From NCBI GenBank assembly GCA_964441285.1, contig CAYTUK010000009.1, positions 54,314-118,313 of the forward strand: a DNA stretch of 64,000 nucleotides. The letters run 5' to 3'. Below are positions 1-10,700 of this stretch, one piece after another; the first letter of the stretch is position 1, and the number at the start of each line of letters is the position of its first letter. Position numbers and translations under genes: made by a program. This stretch comes from S010-25 sp964441285. Its GTDB lineage: Bacteria > Pseudomonadota > Gammaproteobacteria > SZUA-229. The notes below the pieces were generated by a model, which was not told where the DNA came from, ran no database searches, and saw only the letters and a list, made by a program, of their open reading frames with translations.

Positions 1-1
1 C

Positions 2-517
2 TATCAACACGCGATGGAGCTTGCTTCACATGATGCATTAACGGGAATACAAAATCGGCATGCAATGGACTCGGCACTGCAACGCGAAGTTGAGCTTGCT
101 CACCGAAAAAAAACCCCGCTCTCAATTTTAATTTTGGATGCGGACAACTTTAAGCAGTTTAATGACACTTATGGTCATATGTATGGTGATACGGTACTTA
201 AAACGATAGCCAGTACCATTGCGTCCACAATACGTGGCAGTGACCAGTTATTTCGATTTGGCGGTGAAGAATTTGTTGTTCTTACCAGCCAGACTGTTTC
301 TGACGGTGCCTATTTACTTGCTGAGCGGATTCGTAAAAATATCGAATCTATTAGCCAGATAAACAGCATCAGTACACGTACGACCATAAGTCTTGGCGTT
401 GCTACTTTACTCGCAGATGAAACCACAGAAGCTTTTTTTGAACGTACGGATTCCGCCCTGTATGAAGCAAAAAATACCGGCAGAAATAAAACAAAAATTG
501 CCGAGAAGTTGAAATAG
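2..517 (+). CDS. Diguanylate cyclase, GGDEF domain (5' end outside window)
   Basis: The frame is open from base 2, so the gene starts before the window. What remains is essentially one GGDEF domain. It opens with the usual HDALTGIQNRHAMD entry motif and carries the active-site signature FGGEEF. An RGSD sequence sits five residues before that signature, where the inhibitory c-di-GMP I-site (RxxD) is expected. An active, product-inhibited cyclase making c-di-GMP from two GTP is therefore likely. The domain ends close to the stop codon, so sensory domains must lie upstream. It converges with the radical SAM gene, and I see no strong terminator between them. Confidence 0.9.
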   Translation, partial: YQHAMELASHDALTGIQNRHAMDSALQREVELAHRKKTPLSILILDADNFKQFNDTYGHMYGDTVLKTIASTIASTIRGSDQLFRFGGEEFVVLTSQTVSDGAYLLAERIRKNIESISQINSISTRTTISLGVATLLADETTEAFFERTDSALYEAKNTGRNKTKIAEKLK

Positions 518-598
518 AGGTGTCGTGTTATCAACGCAGTTGACTTACCAAAAAAAACATGCGCAACTTAACAGGAGCCCACACACATTTTGTGCATT

Positions 599-2104
599 CT
601 ATTCTATCAACCTCTTTTGCTGGCGTTTATTCGCGATACCGATTTTTCGCTGTTTGTCTACCCTGTTAATTAAAATATCAAAAGGTGTTTTCTCACCTGA
701 ACATAAGTAATCCTGCTCAAGAAAAAATACCAGCTCATTATTACTAATGGTTTTAATTTCACTTAAATAGTTATATAACAATATAAATAATCGCTTTAAT
801 GAAATTTTCCAGCTACTGCCTGTACGCGCAAAAATAGCATCGCTCAGTAACATAAAATTATCAAAAGATTGTTGCCTCAAGATCAACGGCAGGGTAAAAA
901 AGAAGCGCCCGGAATTCGCAATCATATCCCAGTAGCGGGAAAACCTGTTTACCCGCTGCAGGGTATTAAATGAAATGTTCCGAGTACTGAGAATACTATA
1001 TGGCGGTTGAAAATTATACCTTAACTGATAAGAATCATTATGCCGATTTATGGGTGCCCCACGCAGGCGTTTCAATATACCAAGCTGTATTTCATGTGGT
1101 TTCAGTGTGACCAGTTGATCAAAACTTTTCGCAAAATTTTCCAGCGTATCACCAGGCAAGCCAAAAATCAGGTCTGCATGAATATACACCTGTGTATGCT
1201 CGCGTAACCATAATAGATTATCACAGGTTTTTTGATTGTCCTGTTTACGACTGATTAACTGCTGTATTGTGGCATCAAAAGTCTGCACACCAATTTCAAA
1301 CTGCAAAGAATGCTGCGGGAACTGTTGAATGATCGCCTTTAGTTTTTCCGGTAAATTATCAGGAATGACTTCGAAATGTAGATAGAGGTTATCCGTTAAG
1401 CGTTCAAGAAAAAACGTAAGAATGGCAACACTGGTACTTACTTTTAAATTGAAAGTGCGGTCAATAAATTTAAAGTTACGCGCCCCTCGCACATAGAGTT
1501 TATCCATTTCATCCAGAAATTTATCCAGCGCAAACGGTTTCGACGTTTTGTCCAGTGATGATAAACAGAACTCACATTTAAACGGACAGCCACGTGAAGC
1601 TTCAACATAAATCATACGATTATGTATGTCTTCATCACTATAATAGGGATACGGTGATTCAAGCAGGTTTAACGGCACATCAATACCATTAATAATTTTA
1701 GTTAACGGTTTATTGCGCGACAGTATTTGCTCGCAGAGTTTTTTGAACGGCATTTCTCCCGCGCCCTGAATAAGGTAATCAACCAACTCGACCATATCCG
1801 GCAAGTCCGGGCTGTGGCTGACCTCAGGGCCACCCAGAACAATAATTACTTCCGGTGCAAGCTGCTTTAATAAAGCAACTGTTTGCTCTATCTGTGATAC
1901 ATTCCATATATAAACCCCAAAACCAATAATTTTTGGTTGCTGATTTAATAATTTTTCAACCACATCAAGCGGGCGTGAGTGAATAGTGAACTCTTCAATG
2001 TTTGAGCGTGATTTTAACTCGCCAAGGTTGGCATAAAGATAGCGTAATCCGAACGCCGTATGTATATATCGGGCATTGAATGTTGTGAGTACGATATCAG
2101 ACAT
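599..2104 (-). CDS. B12-binding-domain radical SAM protein (DUF4080-like)
   Basis: From the ATG at 2104 the product has about 501 residues. The N-terminal part resembles a cobalamin-binding Rossmann domain (NARYIH near the start, then LGGPEVS). The radical SAM cluster motif CPFKCEFC follows, with cysteines near residues 173, 177 and 180, and then a TIM-barrel-like region and a long C-terminal extension. This architecture is typical of DUF4080-type B12 radical SAM proteins, whose substrates are mostly unknown. An ATG four codons upstream is possible, but NARYIH normally lies very near the N-terminus and the longer start would abut a terminator. The gene follows the qmo-hdr operon on the same strand but is separated from it by that terminator and a palindromic repeat. 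Confidence 0.85.
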   Translation of the reverse strand: MSDIVLTTFNARYIHTAFGLRYLYANLGELKSRSNIEEFTIHSRPLDVVEKLLNQQPKIIGFGVYIWNVSQIEQTVALLKQLAPEVIIVLGGPEVSHSPDLPDMVELVDYLIQGAGEMPFKKLCEQILSRNKPLTKIINGIDVPLNLLESPYPYYSDEDIHNRMIYVEASRGCPFKCEFCLSSLDKTSKPFALDKFLDEMDKLYVRGARNFKFIDRTFNLKVSTSVAILTFFLERLTDNLYLHFEVIPDNLPEKLKAIIQQFPQHSLQFEIGVQTFDATIQQLISRKQDNQKTCDNLLWLREHTQVYIHADLIFGLPGDTLENFAKSFDQLVTLKPHEIQLGILKRLRGAPINRHNDSYQLRYNFQPPYSILSTRNISFNTLQRVNRFSRYWDMIANSGRFFFTLPLILRQQSFDNFMLLSDAIFARTGSSWKISLKRLFILLYNYLSEIKTISNNELVFFLEQDYLCSGEKTPFDILINRVDKQRKIGIANKRQQKRLIE

Positions 2105-2124
2105 AAGGTTGCACATGAATAGAC

Positions 2125-2155
2125 AAAAAACCCCGGAATATATCCGAGGTTTTTT
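2125..2155 (-). terminator. Rho-independent terminator after the qmo-hdr operon
   Basis: A 9-bp stem (AACCTCGGA against TCCGGGGTT on the minus strand, one mismatch) is followed by a run of six T. It lies between hdrB and the radical SAM start, downstream of repeat copy A. The plus strand also has a T-run after the same stem, so it could work in both directions. Confidence 0.7.
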
Positions 2156-2170
2156 AATTTTCCAGCTTAC

Positions 2171-2302
2171 TTACTAACAGGATGGAAAAGGATACTTATG
2201 GTGTCAAGACACGCTGTGTCAATACATCCATGTAGGCTCGACACCCGCATCCCTGCGACTGACGGTCTTGAACCCTAAATATCCTTTTATCCGTTTCAGT
2301 AA
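2171..2302. repeat. Palindromic intergenic element, copy A
   Basis: 132 bp, bounded by TTACTAACAGGAT on the left and ATCCGTTTCAGTAA on the right. The left arm (AAAAGGATACTTATGG, then TCAAGAC) is nearly repeated as the reverse complement of the right arm, giving a long imperfect stem. The core holds TACATCCATGTA and CCGCATCCCTGCG-type hairpins. Four related copies occur in the window (38738, 48394, 49589, 63553). This copy lies between the hdrB stop and the operon terminator. Confidence 0.9.
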
Positions 2303-2353
2303 TAACTGTCGAAGAAAATACTTTGCTAAAAAAAGTGCTGGCGCAATAAAAGC

Positions 2354-3250
2354 CTATTTATTCGCAATCGCTTCCAGTTGTTTGGCCTTGATAATCTGAC
2401 CATTCAGACCTGACTGCTTAGCGTTTTTACCGTAGGCCACTGACATTAGCGTACTGTAGTAGGTGACGGGGATGTTAAATTTAGTGCCATATTTGGCATT
2501 AATTTTATCCTGATAGACTTCCACATTCATCTGACATACTGGACAAGGTGTCACGATCATGTCTGCACCACCATCATAGGCGGCTTCGATAATGTCTTTA
2601 ATTAATGCCTGCGACTTTTCTGGTTCAGAGAAAGCTAACGCACCACCACAACAGGAAACTTTTTTGTCGTATTTTTCAACCGGCTCGGCACCCAGAGTTT
2701 CAATGAACTTATCCAGGTATTTTGGATTTTCAAAGGACTCACCTTCAATGCCAAATGGCCGGTTAGTCTGACAACCTACATAACCCGCAATTTTGATTCC
2801 GTCCAGTGGCTTGGTCACATGTTTGCCCATTTCTTCATAGCCAATATCTTCGATTAAAACTTCAACCATATGGCGAATTTTGGATTTATTTTCCAGTTTT
2901 AAACCGGCTTCAGCCAATGCCTGATTGGTCTCTGCCATTAAACCTGCATCATTATCCAGACGCTCCTGTGTTTCCTTGGTAGACAACCAGCAGGCGGCAC
3001 AGGTGGCAACAATGTCCTGACCCTGATTATGTTTTTCTGACAACGCAATGTTGCGTGCAGATAAGGCTAAACGTGGAAGCTCACCACCACCGCAGTAACC
3101 GATAGATGCAGAACAGCAGTTCCAGTCAGGAATCACGTTAAGTTTAATATCCAGCACCTCACACATGGACTGAACAGATTTCAGGTAGTTTGAAGAAGAC
3201 GCACCTTCTTGCGATGAACAACCTGGGTAAAATGAATATTCTTTTGACAT
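2354..3250 (-). CDS. hdrB: HdrB-like subunit (two CCG domains) of a Qmo/Hdr complex
   Basis: 298 residues. Two cysteine-rich CCG-type motifs are visible: C11, C45-C46, C84, C87, and C160, C200-C201, C236, C239. In heterodisulfide reductase these bind the non-cubane 4Fe-4S clusters that handle thiol/disulfide chemistry. There are no membrane segments. It is the last gene of qmoA-qmoB-hdrC-hdrB, 13 bp after hdrC. In sulfate reducers and sulfur oxidisers that lack the membrane subunit QmoC, soluble HdrB and HdrC replace it as partners of QmoAB. The first motif reads CCS rather than CCG, a tolerated variant. The natural electron carrier cannot be read from sequence. Confidence 0.9.
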   Translation of the reverse strand: MSKEYSFYPGCSSQEGASSSNYLKSVQSMCEVLDIKLNVIPDWNCCSASIGYCGGGELPRLALSARNIALSEKHNQGQDIVATCAACWLSTKETQERLDNDAGLMAETNQALAEAGLKLENKSKIRHMVEVLIEDIGYEEMGKHVTKPLDGIKIAGYVGCQTNRPFGIEGESFENPKYLDKFIETLGAEPVEKYDKKVSCCGGALAFSEPEKSQALIKDIIEAAYDGGADMIVTPCPVCQMNVEVYQDKINAKYGTKFNIPVTYYSTLMSVAYGKNAKQSGLNGQIIKAKQLEAIANK

Positions 3251-3263
3251 TATTAACCCTGCC

Positions 3264-3893
3264 TTAATTATCTATGCGAGCTGCTTCCAGCTCCTGTGCT
3301 TTTTTAATCATCGCCTGAAAGCCTTTTTTGTCTTTTACGGTGTGCCCACCAACAAGTTCTTTGAGGCTCAAACGACCCGACTTAAGCATACCAAGACCTA
3401 TCCCGGCCATACCCATAGCAACCTTAATGCCATTAACAAAACCATTCATAAAGTAGAGGTTAACACCCAGCCACAACTCGTTCACCCGACCATGTTTCGC
3501 CAGGTTATCCCAAAATAACTGGGCAAATTGGCGTGTTGGCTGACCTTTTGGCTCAATACCCAGGCGCGTCGCATAATGCGCCAACCCATGCATGATATGC
3601 GTAATTGGCAATTCACGAGGGCAACGTACGACACAGTTATAACAGGACGTACACATCCACATTGAGGTTGATTGCAGTACTTCATCACGCTTACCTGCGC
3701 GAATCATCATAAACAATTCCTGTGGTGGGTGATCCCAGTCACTGCCTAATGGGCATGAACCGGAACACACACCACATTGCATACACATTTTCACCCAGTC
3801 GCCTTCTTCAACATTGGCTTCAACTTCTTTGAGGAAGTCATTACGGTATTTTTCAACCATGCCGGTATTTAATGGATTACTTAAATCACTCAT
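3264..3893 (-). CDS. hdrC: HdrC-like 2x[4Fe-4S] subunit of a Qmo/Hdr complex
   Basis: 209 residues. Two ferredoxin-type motifs lie in the N-terminal half: C37, C40, C43, C47 and C81, C84, C87, C91. The remainder is helical and lacks the haem-b membrane domain that is fused to this module in QmoC. It should pass electrons between the flavoproteins QmoA/QmoB and HdrB. It starts 9 bp after qmoB and is followed 13 bp later by hdrB, so all four genes are probably one transcript. Confidence 0.9.
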   Translation of the reverse strand: MSDLSNPLNTGMVEKYRNDFLKEVEANVEEGDWVKMCMQCGVCSGSCPLGSDWDHPPQELFMMIRAGKRDEVLQSTSMWMCTSCYNCVVRCPRELPITHIMHGLAHYATRLGIEPKGQPTRQFAQLFWDNLAKHGRVNELWLGVNLYFMNGFVNGIKVAMGMAGIGLGMLKSGRLSLKELVGGHTVKDKKGFQAMIKKAQELEAARIDN

Positions 3894-3902
3894 GGCGGTC
3901 TC

Positions 3903-6140
3903 CTAGAATTTGAATGGGCTCATACCGATCTGTTCGATCGTTGCAGCCATTTCATTAATTATTTTCGGCACTTTATGGATATCCGTAATGGATATTTCAT
4001 AAGTCTGTACCCGTTCTTTCTCAAGACTCAATGATTCCAGCGTATCACCGACCTTACTCATACGCTCCTGAGCCAGTAACGAGCCTTTTACAAAGTGACA
4101 CTGATAGTCGTCACCACTCGGACAGCCCATCAGGATGATGCCATCAAAACCACTGTTCAGCGAATCTGTAATCCAGCTCAGGCTCACTGAACCTAAACAA
4201 CGAACGGGAATAATGCGGGTGAACGCACTGTATTCAAGTTTGTTCTGTGCTGCCATATCCAGTGCCGGATAAGCATCATTTTCACAGGCCAATACCAGAA
4301 TACGCGGTTTCTCGTCAAATTCTTCAGGAATGTCGACGGCTTTAAGCTGTTGGCCCACAGTATCAATCGAATAGTTCTCAAATGAGATCACACGTACCGG
4401 ACAGGCACCCATACAGGTACCACAACGCCGACAACGTGATTCGTTAAACTGGGGGAAACCTCTTTCGTCTTCATCAATGGCACCAAACGGGCATTCCACT
4501 GTACAACGCTTACATTGGGTACAACCTTCCGCACGAAAACTTGGGAAACTCAGATCAGCCACACGCGGATGAGCCGCTTTACCCAGACCGGCATTTTCAG
4601 CTGCTGCAATGGCTTTCATTGCGGCACCCATTGCATCATCCATCGCCTGCTGGGTATCCATTGGACGACGTGTAGGCCCGGCTGTATAAATACCGGTACG
4701 CTGAGTTTCATACGGGAAACAGATAAAGTGCGAATCCGCAAAGCCATTGCTCATATGGGGTACATCTTTGCCCTGACGATAGTTCAGGTTCAAAATCGAT
4801 TCAACATCAATTTTGAATTCATTGCCGGCTGCTTTGGCTTCATTTTCCATGATGGTTATTTCAGCCCGAGTTATCTGACCCGCGTTCGCGACCATACCCG
4901 TTGCCAGCACCACCATATCCACTTCAACCTCAACCTCTTCATCAAGAATTAAATCCTTGAATTTAACTGTTGGATTCTGGCTATGCACAACCTCAGAGGC
5001 AACACCTTTGGTAAAGATAACCCCTTTATTCTGGCCACTACGGTAGAAGTTCTCACCACCAGCACCCGGAGTACGTAAATCGGTATAAAGCACTGTGGTG
5101 TCAATGGCTGGATTCTGATCTTTAAAATACATTGCCTGTTTAATACTGGCATTACAGCAATAGCCGGAACAATGTTCCAGATGGCCTGCTTTTTTACTGC
5201 GCTGACCGGCACACTGAATAAACAGCACACTGGACACTTCCTTGCCGTCAGAAGGCCGTTTTATAGCACCACCATCAGCCGCTTTTGCCAACGCTTCAAG
5301 CTCCATCTGGGTAATCACATCTTTGCTCTTACCATAAGCAAATTCAGGCAGCTGGTTCGCATCATAAGGGGTAAACCCAGATGCCTGTACAATAGCACCA
5401 AATTCTCTGGTTTCGGTACTGCCACTTTCAGTGCTGATATCGGCGCTGAAACGCCCCGGTGCACCGGCAGTTTTGGTTAATGTGGCATTCAGATACACAG
5501 TGATATTGCTGTCCGCTTCAACGGCGGCAACCATCGCATCGACCTCGGTATCCTGTGGATCGGTGTAGGGCGATTTCGTCGGGATTTTTTTATACAACTG
5601 AGCAGTTGCACCCCCCAATACGGCGGTTTTTTCTACGATAGTGCAGGGATAACCGGCTTTTGATGCCTCCAGTGCAGCCGTCATACCGGAGATACCACCA
5701 CCAACCATCAGGATATTTTTATTCACCCCCTGCTGTTCACTTGAATGCGGCGGTTTGGCATATTTTGCTTCTGCACAACCCATCCGAATATAGTCATCGG
5801 CCATTTCCTGAGTGGTTTCCTGTAAGTCATCCGTATCGGGGCGCACCCAGATTACACCTTCGCGTAGATTGGTTCGTACCAGTGCAATATCTGTAAAATT
5901 AAAGGCCTCGGTTTTGGCACGACGCGAACAGGCGGCTATCACCACTCGGTTGACACCTTCGTTGTCGATGTCATCCTGAATCATTTTTACACCCGCTTCG
6001 GAGCATAAAAAATCATGTTGTTGACAGATAGCCGCTTTACCATCACGCTTCGCAGTCGTTTCCAGCTGGCCTGAATCCAGGCGATCACCAATGCCGCAAC
6101 CATTACAGATATAAGTGCCAATTTTCATTTCATCAGCCAT
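3903..6140 (-). CDS. qmoB: QmoB, HdrA-like flavoprotein with ferredoxin and MvhD-like domains
   Basis: 745 residues. Order of parts: a cysteine-containing N-terminal region (CNGCG at 12-16, C46, C71), an HdrA-type FAD Rossmann motif VGGGISG at 146-152, two 4Fe-4S motifs (C540, C543, C546, C550 and C570, C573, C576, C580), and a C-terminal MvhD-like region with C619, C648, C673 and C681. This is the QmoB layout. With QmoA it forms the flavin and iron-sulfur core that exchanges electrons with APS reductase. It begins 3 bp after the qmoA stop, so translational coupling is likely. I call it qmoB rather than hdrA because of the small qmoA partner and the MvhD-like tail. Confidence 0.9.
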   Translation of the reverse strand: MADEMKIGTYICNGCGIGDRLDSGQLETTAKRDGKAAICQQHDFLCSEAGVKMIQDDIDNEGVNRVVIAACSRRAKTEAFNFTDIALVRTNLREGVIWVRPDTDDLQETTQEMADDYIRMGCAEAKYAKPPHSSEQQGVNKNILMVGGGISGMTAALEASKAGYPCTIVEKTAVLGGATAQLYKKIPTKSPYTDPQDTEVDAMVAAVEADSNITVYLNATLTKTAGAPGRFSADISTESGSTETREFGAIVQASGFTPYDANQLPEFAYGKSKDVITQMELEALAKAADGGAIKRPSDGKEVSSVLFIQCAGQRSKKAGHLEHCSGYCCNASIKQAMYFKDQNPAIDTTVLYTDLRTPGAGGENFYRSGQNKGVIFTKGVASEVVHSQNPTVKFKDLILDEEVEVEVDMVVLATGMVANAGQITRAEITIMENEAKAAGNEFKIDVESILNLNYRQGKDVPHMSNGFADSHFICFPYETQRTGIYTAGPTRRPMDTQQAMDDAMGAAMKAIAAAENAGLGKAAHPRVADLSFPSFRAEGCTQCKRCTVECPFGAIDEDERGFPQFNESRCRRCGTCMGACPVRVISFENYSIDTVGQQLKAVDIPEEFDEKPRILVLACENDAYPALDMAAQNKLEYSAFTRIIPVRCLGSVSLSWITDSLNSGFDGIILMGCPSGDDYQCHFVKGSLLAQERMSKVGDTLESLSLEKERVQTYEISITDIHKVPKIINEMAATIEQIGMSPFKF

Positions 6141-6143
6141 TGT

Positions 6144-7430
6144 TTAACCCTCCGCCTGTGCTACGCGATTAATTACCTGAATGGCTTTTAATGCGGCTGC
6201 TGTTGCACTTTGTACTGCACGATTCACGTCTAGTGCATCGGTTGAACAACCCGCTGCAAAAACGCCACCATTGGCCGCATCACTTTCAATGAAGCCTTCA
6301 TTATTCACCTTAAGTTCTATGGGGAATGCATTTTTATCCACACTCGGTTGCATACCGATTGCCAGCACCACCAGGTCATGCTCATTGGCATACCGGTGAT
6401 AACCTTCAACATCCACCCCGTTGAGAACCGGGTTACCGTTTTCTCTATTTTCAACAATATTGGCTACTTTTGATTTAATAAATGTAACGTTTTTGTCGTC
6501 CTGTACACGTTGATAGAAATTATCAAAGCGGTCGATAGCGCGAATATCAATGTAATAGATTGAAACATCCGCCTCTTCGCCATATTTCTCTGACACATAG
6601 GTGCTCTGTTTCAACGATGCCATGCAGCAGATACGTGAGCAGTGCTCCAGGTGGTTACGGTCACGCGAACCAGCACATTGAATAAAAGCCACATTTCTGG
6701 CTTCTTTACCGTCCGATGGTCGCACCAGTTTGCCGCCAGTAGGGCCAAATGGATCCATTAAACGTTCAAACTCGACACTGGTGATTACATTATCGATGCG
6801 ATCATAACCATAGGGCTGAATTTTTGCCGCGTCATAAGGCTGCCAGCCGGTTGCCCAGATAACGGCACCCGCTTTCAACTCCAGCGTTTCTTCCTGCATA
6901 TCCAGGTCGATGGCATCATATTTACAGGCGGCTTTTACTTTTTTCGCCTCATCGCTACCAATAATGGCAGGATCCAGTACATAACGTTTTGGCATCGCCA
7001 TGTTATGCGCCAGGTAAGCGCCCTTGCGCTTGCTCATATTGTAGTTATGCTCATCATCAAACTCGGCCTCTACCACATCGGCGCAAGCACCACAGGCAGT
7101 ACAGTTGGCATTCACATAACGTGGGCTGATTTTTACTGTTGCGGTATAATCACCCGCTTCCCCCTGAAGGTCAGTGACTTCAGCCATAGTCAGAACGGTA
7201 ATATTCCTGTTCGCAGCCATACGACGCTGGTTAATTTCCTGACCACAAGTGGGGAAACATAATTTAGGAAAATACTTGTACAGTCTGGTAACTCGTCCAC
7301 CAACAGATGGTGATTTTTCAATGACGATAACCTGTTTGCCGATTTCAGCAGCTTCTAACGCAGCAGTCATGCCGCTTATGCCACCGCCGACAACCAGTAT
7401 AGTCTGATTGGTCGCAACGATATCCGACAT
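6144..7430 (-). CDS. qmoA: QmoA, HdrA-like FAD subunit
   Basis: 428 residues. The FAD-binding motif VVGGGISG lies at 13-20, followed by the VGGR loop near 43-46 and cysteines C58 and C62. A CTACGAC cluster (C110, C113, C116) follows. Length and layout match QmoA of the quinone-interacting membrane-bound oxidoreductase system rather than full-length HdrA. The start is supported by GAGG six bases upstream of the ATG. It is the first gene of the operon. APS reductase genes (aprBA), which often sit near qmo, are not in the window. Confidence 0.9.
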   Translation of the reverse strand: MSDIVATNQTILVVGGGISGMTAALEAAEIGKQVIVIEKSPSVGGRVTRLYKYFPKLCFPTCGQEINQRRMAANRNITVLTMAEVTDLQGEAGDYTATVKISPRYVNANCTACGACADVVEAEFDDEHNYNMSKRKGAYLAHNMAMPKRYVLDPAIIGSDEAKKVKAACKYDAIDLDMQEETLELKAGAVIWATGWQPYDAAKIQPYGYDRIDNVITSVEFERLMDPFGPTGGKLVRPSDGKEARNVAFIQCAGSRDRNHLEHCSRICCMASLKQSTYVSEKYGEEADVSIYYIDIRAIDRFDNFYQRVQDDKNVTFIKSKVANIVENRENGNPVLNGVDVEGYHRYANEHDLVVLAIGMQPSVDKNAFPIELKVNNEGFIESDAANGGVFAAGCSTDALDVNRAVQSATAAALKAIQVINRVAQAEG

Positions 7431-7719
7431 CTTATTCCTCCGCAGGATCTTGTGTCAGTTTTAAAAAATAATAGATAAATCAGCGATTTATTCTACATAA
7501 AAAATTCTTATTGCCAGCCCCGGGGTGAGATTCACTTCACACCCAAGCGCAAGAGTGTGCGTACTATACTCTTTTCGGGGTGATTTCTCCATAAAACAGG
7601 CGCTGCAAAACCTAAGCGTATTATATCTGCCAATAAAATTTACTTATGGCGAAAACGCGATGCCAAAACAACCCCGCTTTTACTTTTTTAGTGTTAGGCG
7701 ACCTTAAGCTACCCGCTTG
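7431..7719. other. Intergenic region upstream of qmoA
   Basis: 289 bp between the end of the giant surface gene and qmoA, both on the minus strand. I see no convincing gene. On the minus strand a TAGAAT (about 75 bp before qmoA) lies 17 bp after CTGGCA, a weak sigma-70-like pair, and a TATAGT further upstream lacks a good -35. The qmo promoter is expected here but cannot be fixed by eye. No strong terminator for the surface gene is visible. Confidence 0.4.
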
Positions 7720-10700
7720 CTAATTTAGCCACTTCTGAATGGCTGCAGCAGTGTCTTGATCAAACTTCATACGAAAACGAATATAAGGGCCGCGCATGGC
7801 ATAACCTGCAGCAGCAAAATCTGCATCATCAAAACCACTAAAATTGTACCCCATACTTAACCAGACATTATGTGTCATATTCCAGCCTACTGACAACCCA
7901 TTCGAATACTGCAAGATTGCTGAATTAGCAGAGTAAAGTGCCTTTGTATGGACACCAATATCAAACTTGTTATTCAGATCATGGCGGTATTCACTACCGA
8001 TCAGGTAGGTAAAACTACGGTACTCAGCAGTGTCAAAACTATCAACCACGTATTTTGTACCAAAATTGAATGCCATCTGGTTACGCGAATCTATCAGATA
8101 ATTTATTGCTAGATTATCAATTAATTTACGTTGTCGGGTTTTAATGCCAGCAAAATCAGTATTTGAGTCCAGTTTAAAATCAAGCCGGTTAAAAATAATC
8201 CAGTGCGACTCGAGTGGCCGAAAAGCAAGTGAGTAGCGCAGTCTTCCAGCTAAATTTTTACTGCCATCTCGACGATTTGTATCAAAGAGTCGGAGACTGG
8301 TGGAATAACCAATACCATGAATTAAGTTACGTTCCCAGTTAGCCAGTATGCCAACTTTATTTTCGGTGTCTGCATTACGAATTTCGACGCGGTTATTAAT
8401 CGTGTAAGTTTCAGCGGCATATGTCGTACCCATAGATATCGCAACATAATCATTATTTGTACCTTGTGCAATGGGTACATTGGCATAAAAAGGCTTGGCA
8501 CCAGGATGGCGAAGTGTTTTTGCCTGATCAAAAGTAACACTCCCACTCCAACGTTTTGTAATCGGGAAGGCCTGCGTTAAACCCATCGTCGCAAATGATC
8601 GCAACCCATTTTCATTGCTGGCCTGGTTAATCGCCGTGTTGACCTGAGCACCGGCCCACGGGGTCGAGCGAATACCTGCGCGTGACATTTGAGTGCTCTG
8701 ATTACGACCACTGGTCCATTCATTTTCTGCAAACAAATTTACTTTCGGTGTCAAAAAATAATCGCTACCCAGAGTGTAACGTGAGGGATAGTCTGAGTTG
8801 GCATTGTTTGAACCCAGTGAAATTTCAGCTGCACCGTGAATTTTCATTCGATTATCAAATAAATTTCTGGAGCCACCCAGGATTAATAAATTCGATGCAT
8901 TAATATTACCGATACCGTCTTTATCACGCGCTATTCTTGCTCCAGCGTTTAATGCGTAATTATTATTACCGTAACGCACATTAGTTTCTGCCGCATTACG
9001 TTTCGCCCCAGAACTTAAATTCTCTTCATGATAAACCGTTGCATCCACAGAGCTATTATTGTTTAAGCGGTAGCTACCTTCTGCGCCCAGTTTACGGGTT
9101 CCAGACTGACTAATGGACTGTTGACCAAGGCCAAATTTTGCATCCTGCTGTTTTGCGTATGCACGCACCTTAAAGGTATCACCACCATGTGTAATTTCAG
9201 CGGAATAAGCATTCCCCCTTAGTTTTTTTGTTTTATTTTTAACATCTGTTGTCGCCACTTCCAGTTTAACTTCTGTCTGCCGATTCAGTTCAATGCGTGC
9301 ATCTGCACCATACAAATTACCCTTAGCGAGATAGGAACCATCATGAATAATGGTTCCGCCTACTATCACTTTACCTTTATCTAGTTTTTTTGAAATGCGG
9401 CCACCCGCCGTTATAGCCCCTGTCACTGGTGTTTCTACTTCGTAGTTCGCTACAATAAAAACAGGATTAAAATTCTTATCTCGTGCCTGAATCGGGCGTC
9501 GAAAAAGAATCGTACCATCCTGATAGTCGATATCATAATCGAGGTAACGCCTTAATATTTTCTTACTAAGAATATTCTCACTACGAAAACGATCACGCGT
9601 CTCAAGCACAATTTCATCACTGTTTATAACAATGTTTTTACCTGTTAAATGATACAGACCGGAAATACCTTCACCCTGAATCTCATCTTTAATAAAGTTA
9701 TTTTTATTTTCTGCGGCAAATGCAGTATAAGACAGTGATTTAACATCCCCCGCAGATTTAAACCCGGTCATACGGCGACTAAATTTAGCTAAATCTGTTA
9801 CCGTTAAACCCGTATTCATGTCTCCATACAATGCATAAAACTGGTCACGTTCTATTTTTATATAAAGTTTATCTGCGCTGGAGGCATCATAACGCTGCCG
9901 TGAATTATCACCATAAACCGTATAATATTTGTTTGGATTAATAAACTGATTAACGCGACTATTACCAGTGACTGCTTTTTTTGCTGTGTCGTATGCCATT
10001 GTTAATAACCATTTACCCTTTATTTTCCCCTTGGCATAAAAAGAAATTTTTCCATTACGGTAATATTTATCATTAACACCCGCAGCATTAAGCGGCTGCT
10101 GATTAGCAGAGACACTGTTGTAACCCATCGTCCCCTCAGCCAGACCAACCATTATCCAGTCACGCACTTCCGGTTGTAACCAGGTTTCAAGATGGGTGGT
10201 TTTACGTCCCCTAAAAGGGAGACTTACTTCAACCTTACCCGTTGTTGTGGTTGGCTCAAGGGCGATATACGCCATACCGTTCGCGCCTACAGTATATTCA
10301 GGCTGCTGATTATTCAGCCCTGATAACCGATTAGTCTGGTACGCTTTAACGGTTTTATAGGGAAGAAAAGGTGGTGCAACAGTAAATTTACCACGCGAAC
10401 CCGGCCTTGCTGGAAAACCCGCTTTATCAAATACTTTAAGCGCTATCACTGGCCGATGTCGACCATCAGCAACCAGGCGTGAATATTTTTTCACCAGTTC
10501 AGCGCGAACCGGGATGCCGGAAAAAACAATGTCGCGCTGCATACGTTCTATCACTTTTCCAGTTTTATTTTTAACGATAAATTCAAACTTATTATTGCCG
10601 TTTGATAAATGTACACCCTGCCAGTAACTGCGTGCAACAGTACCCTGTTTGTTTTTAATTGAACCAAAATAAAATAGCGCATCTAACGGCTTACCATTCA

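Noticed and set aside
7525..7707. 60-codon frame upstream of qmoA on the plus strand
   Set aside because: No ribosome-binding site, odd composition, and it lies across the expected qmo promoter region.
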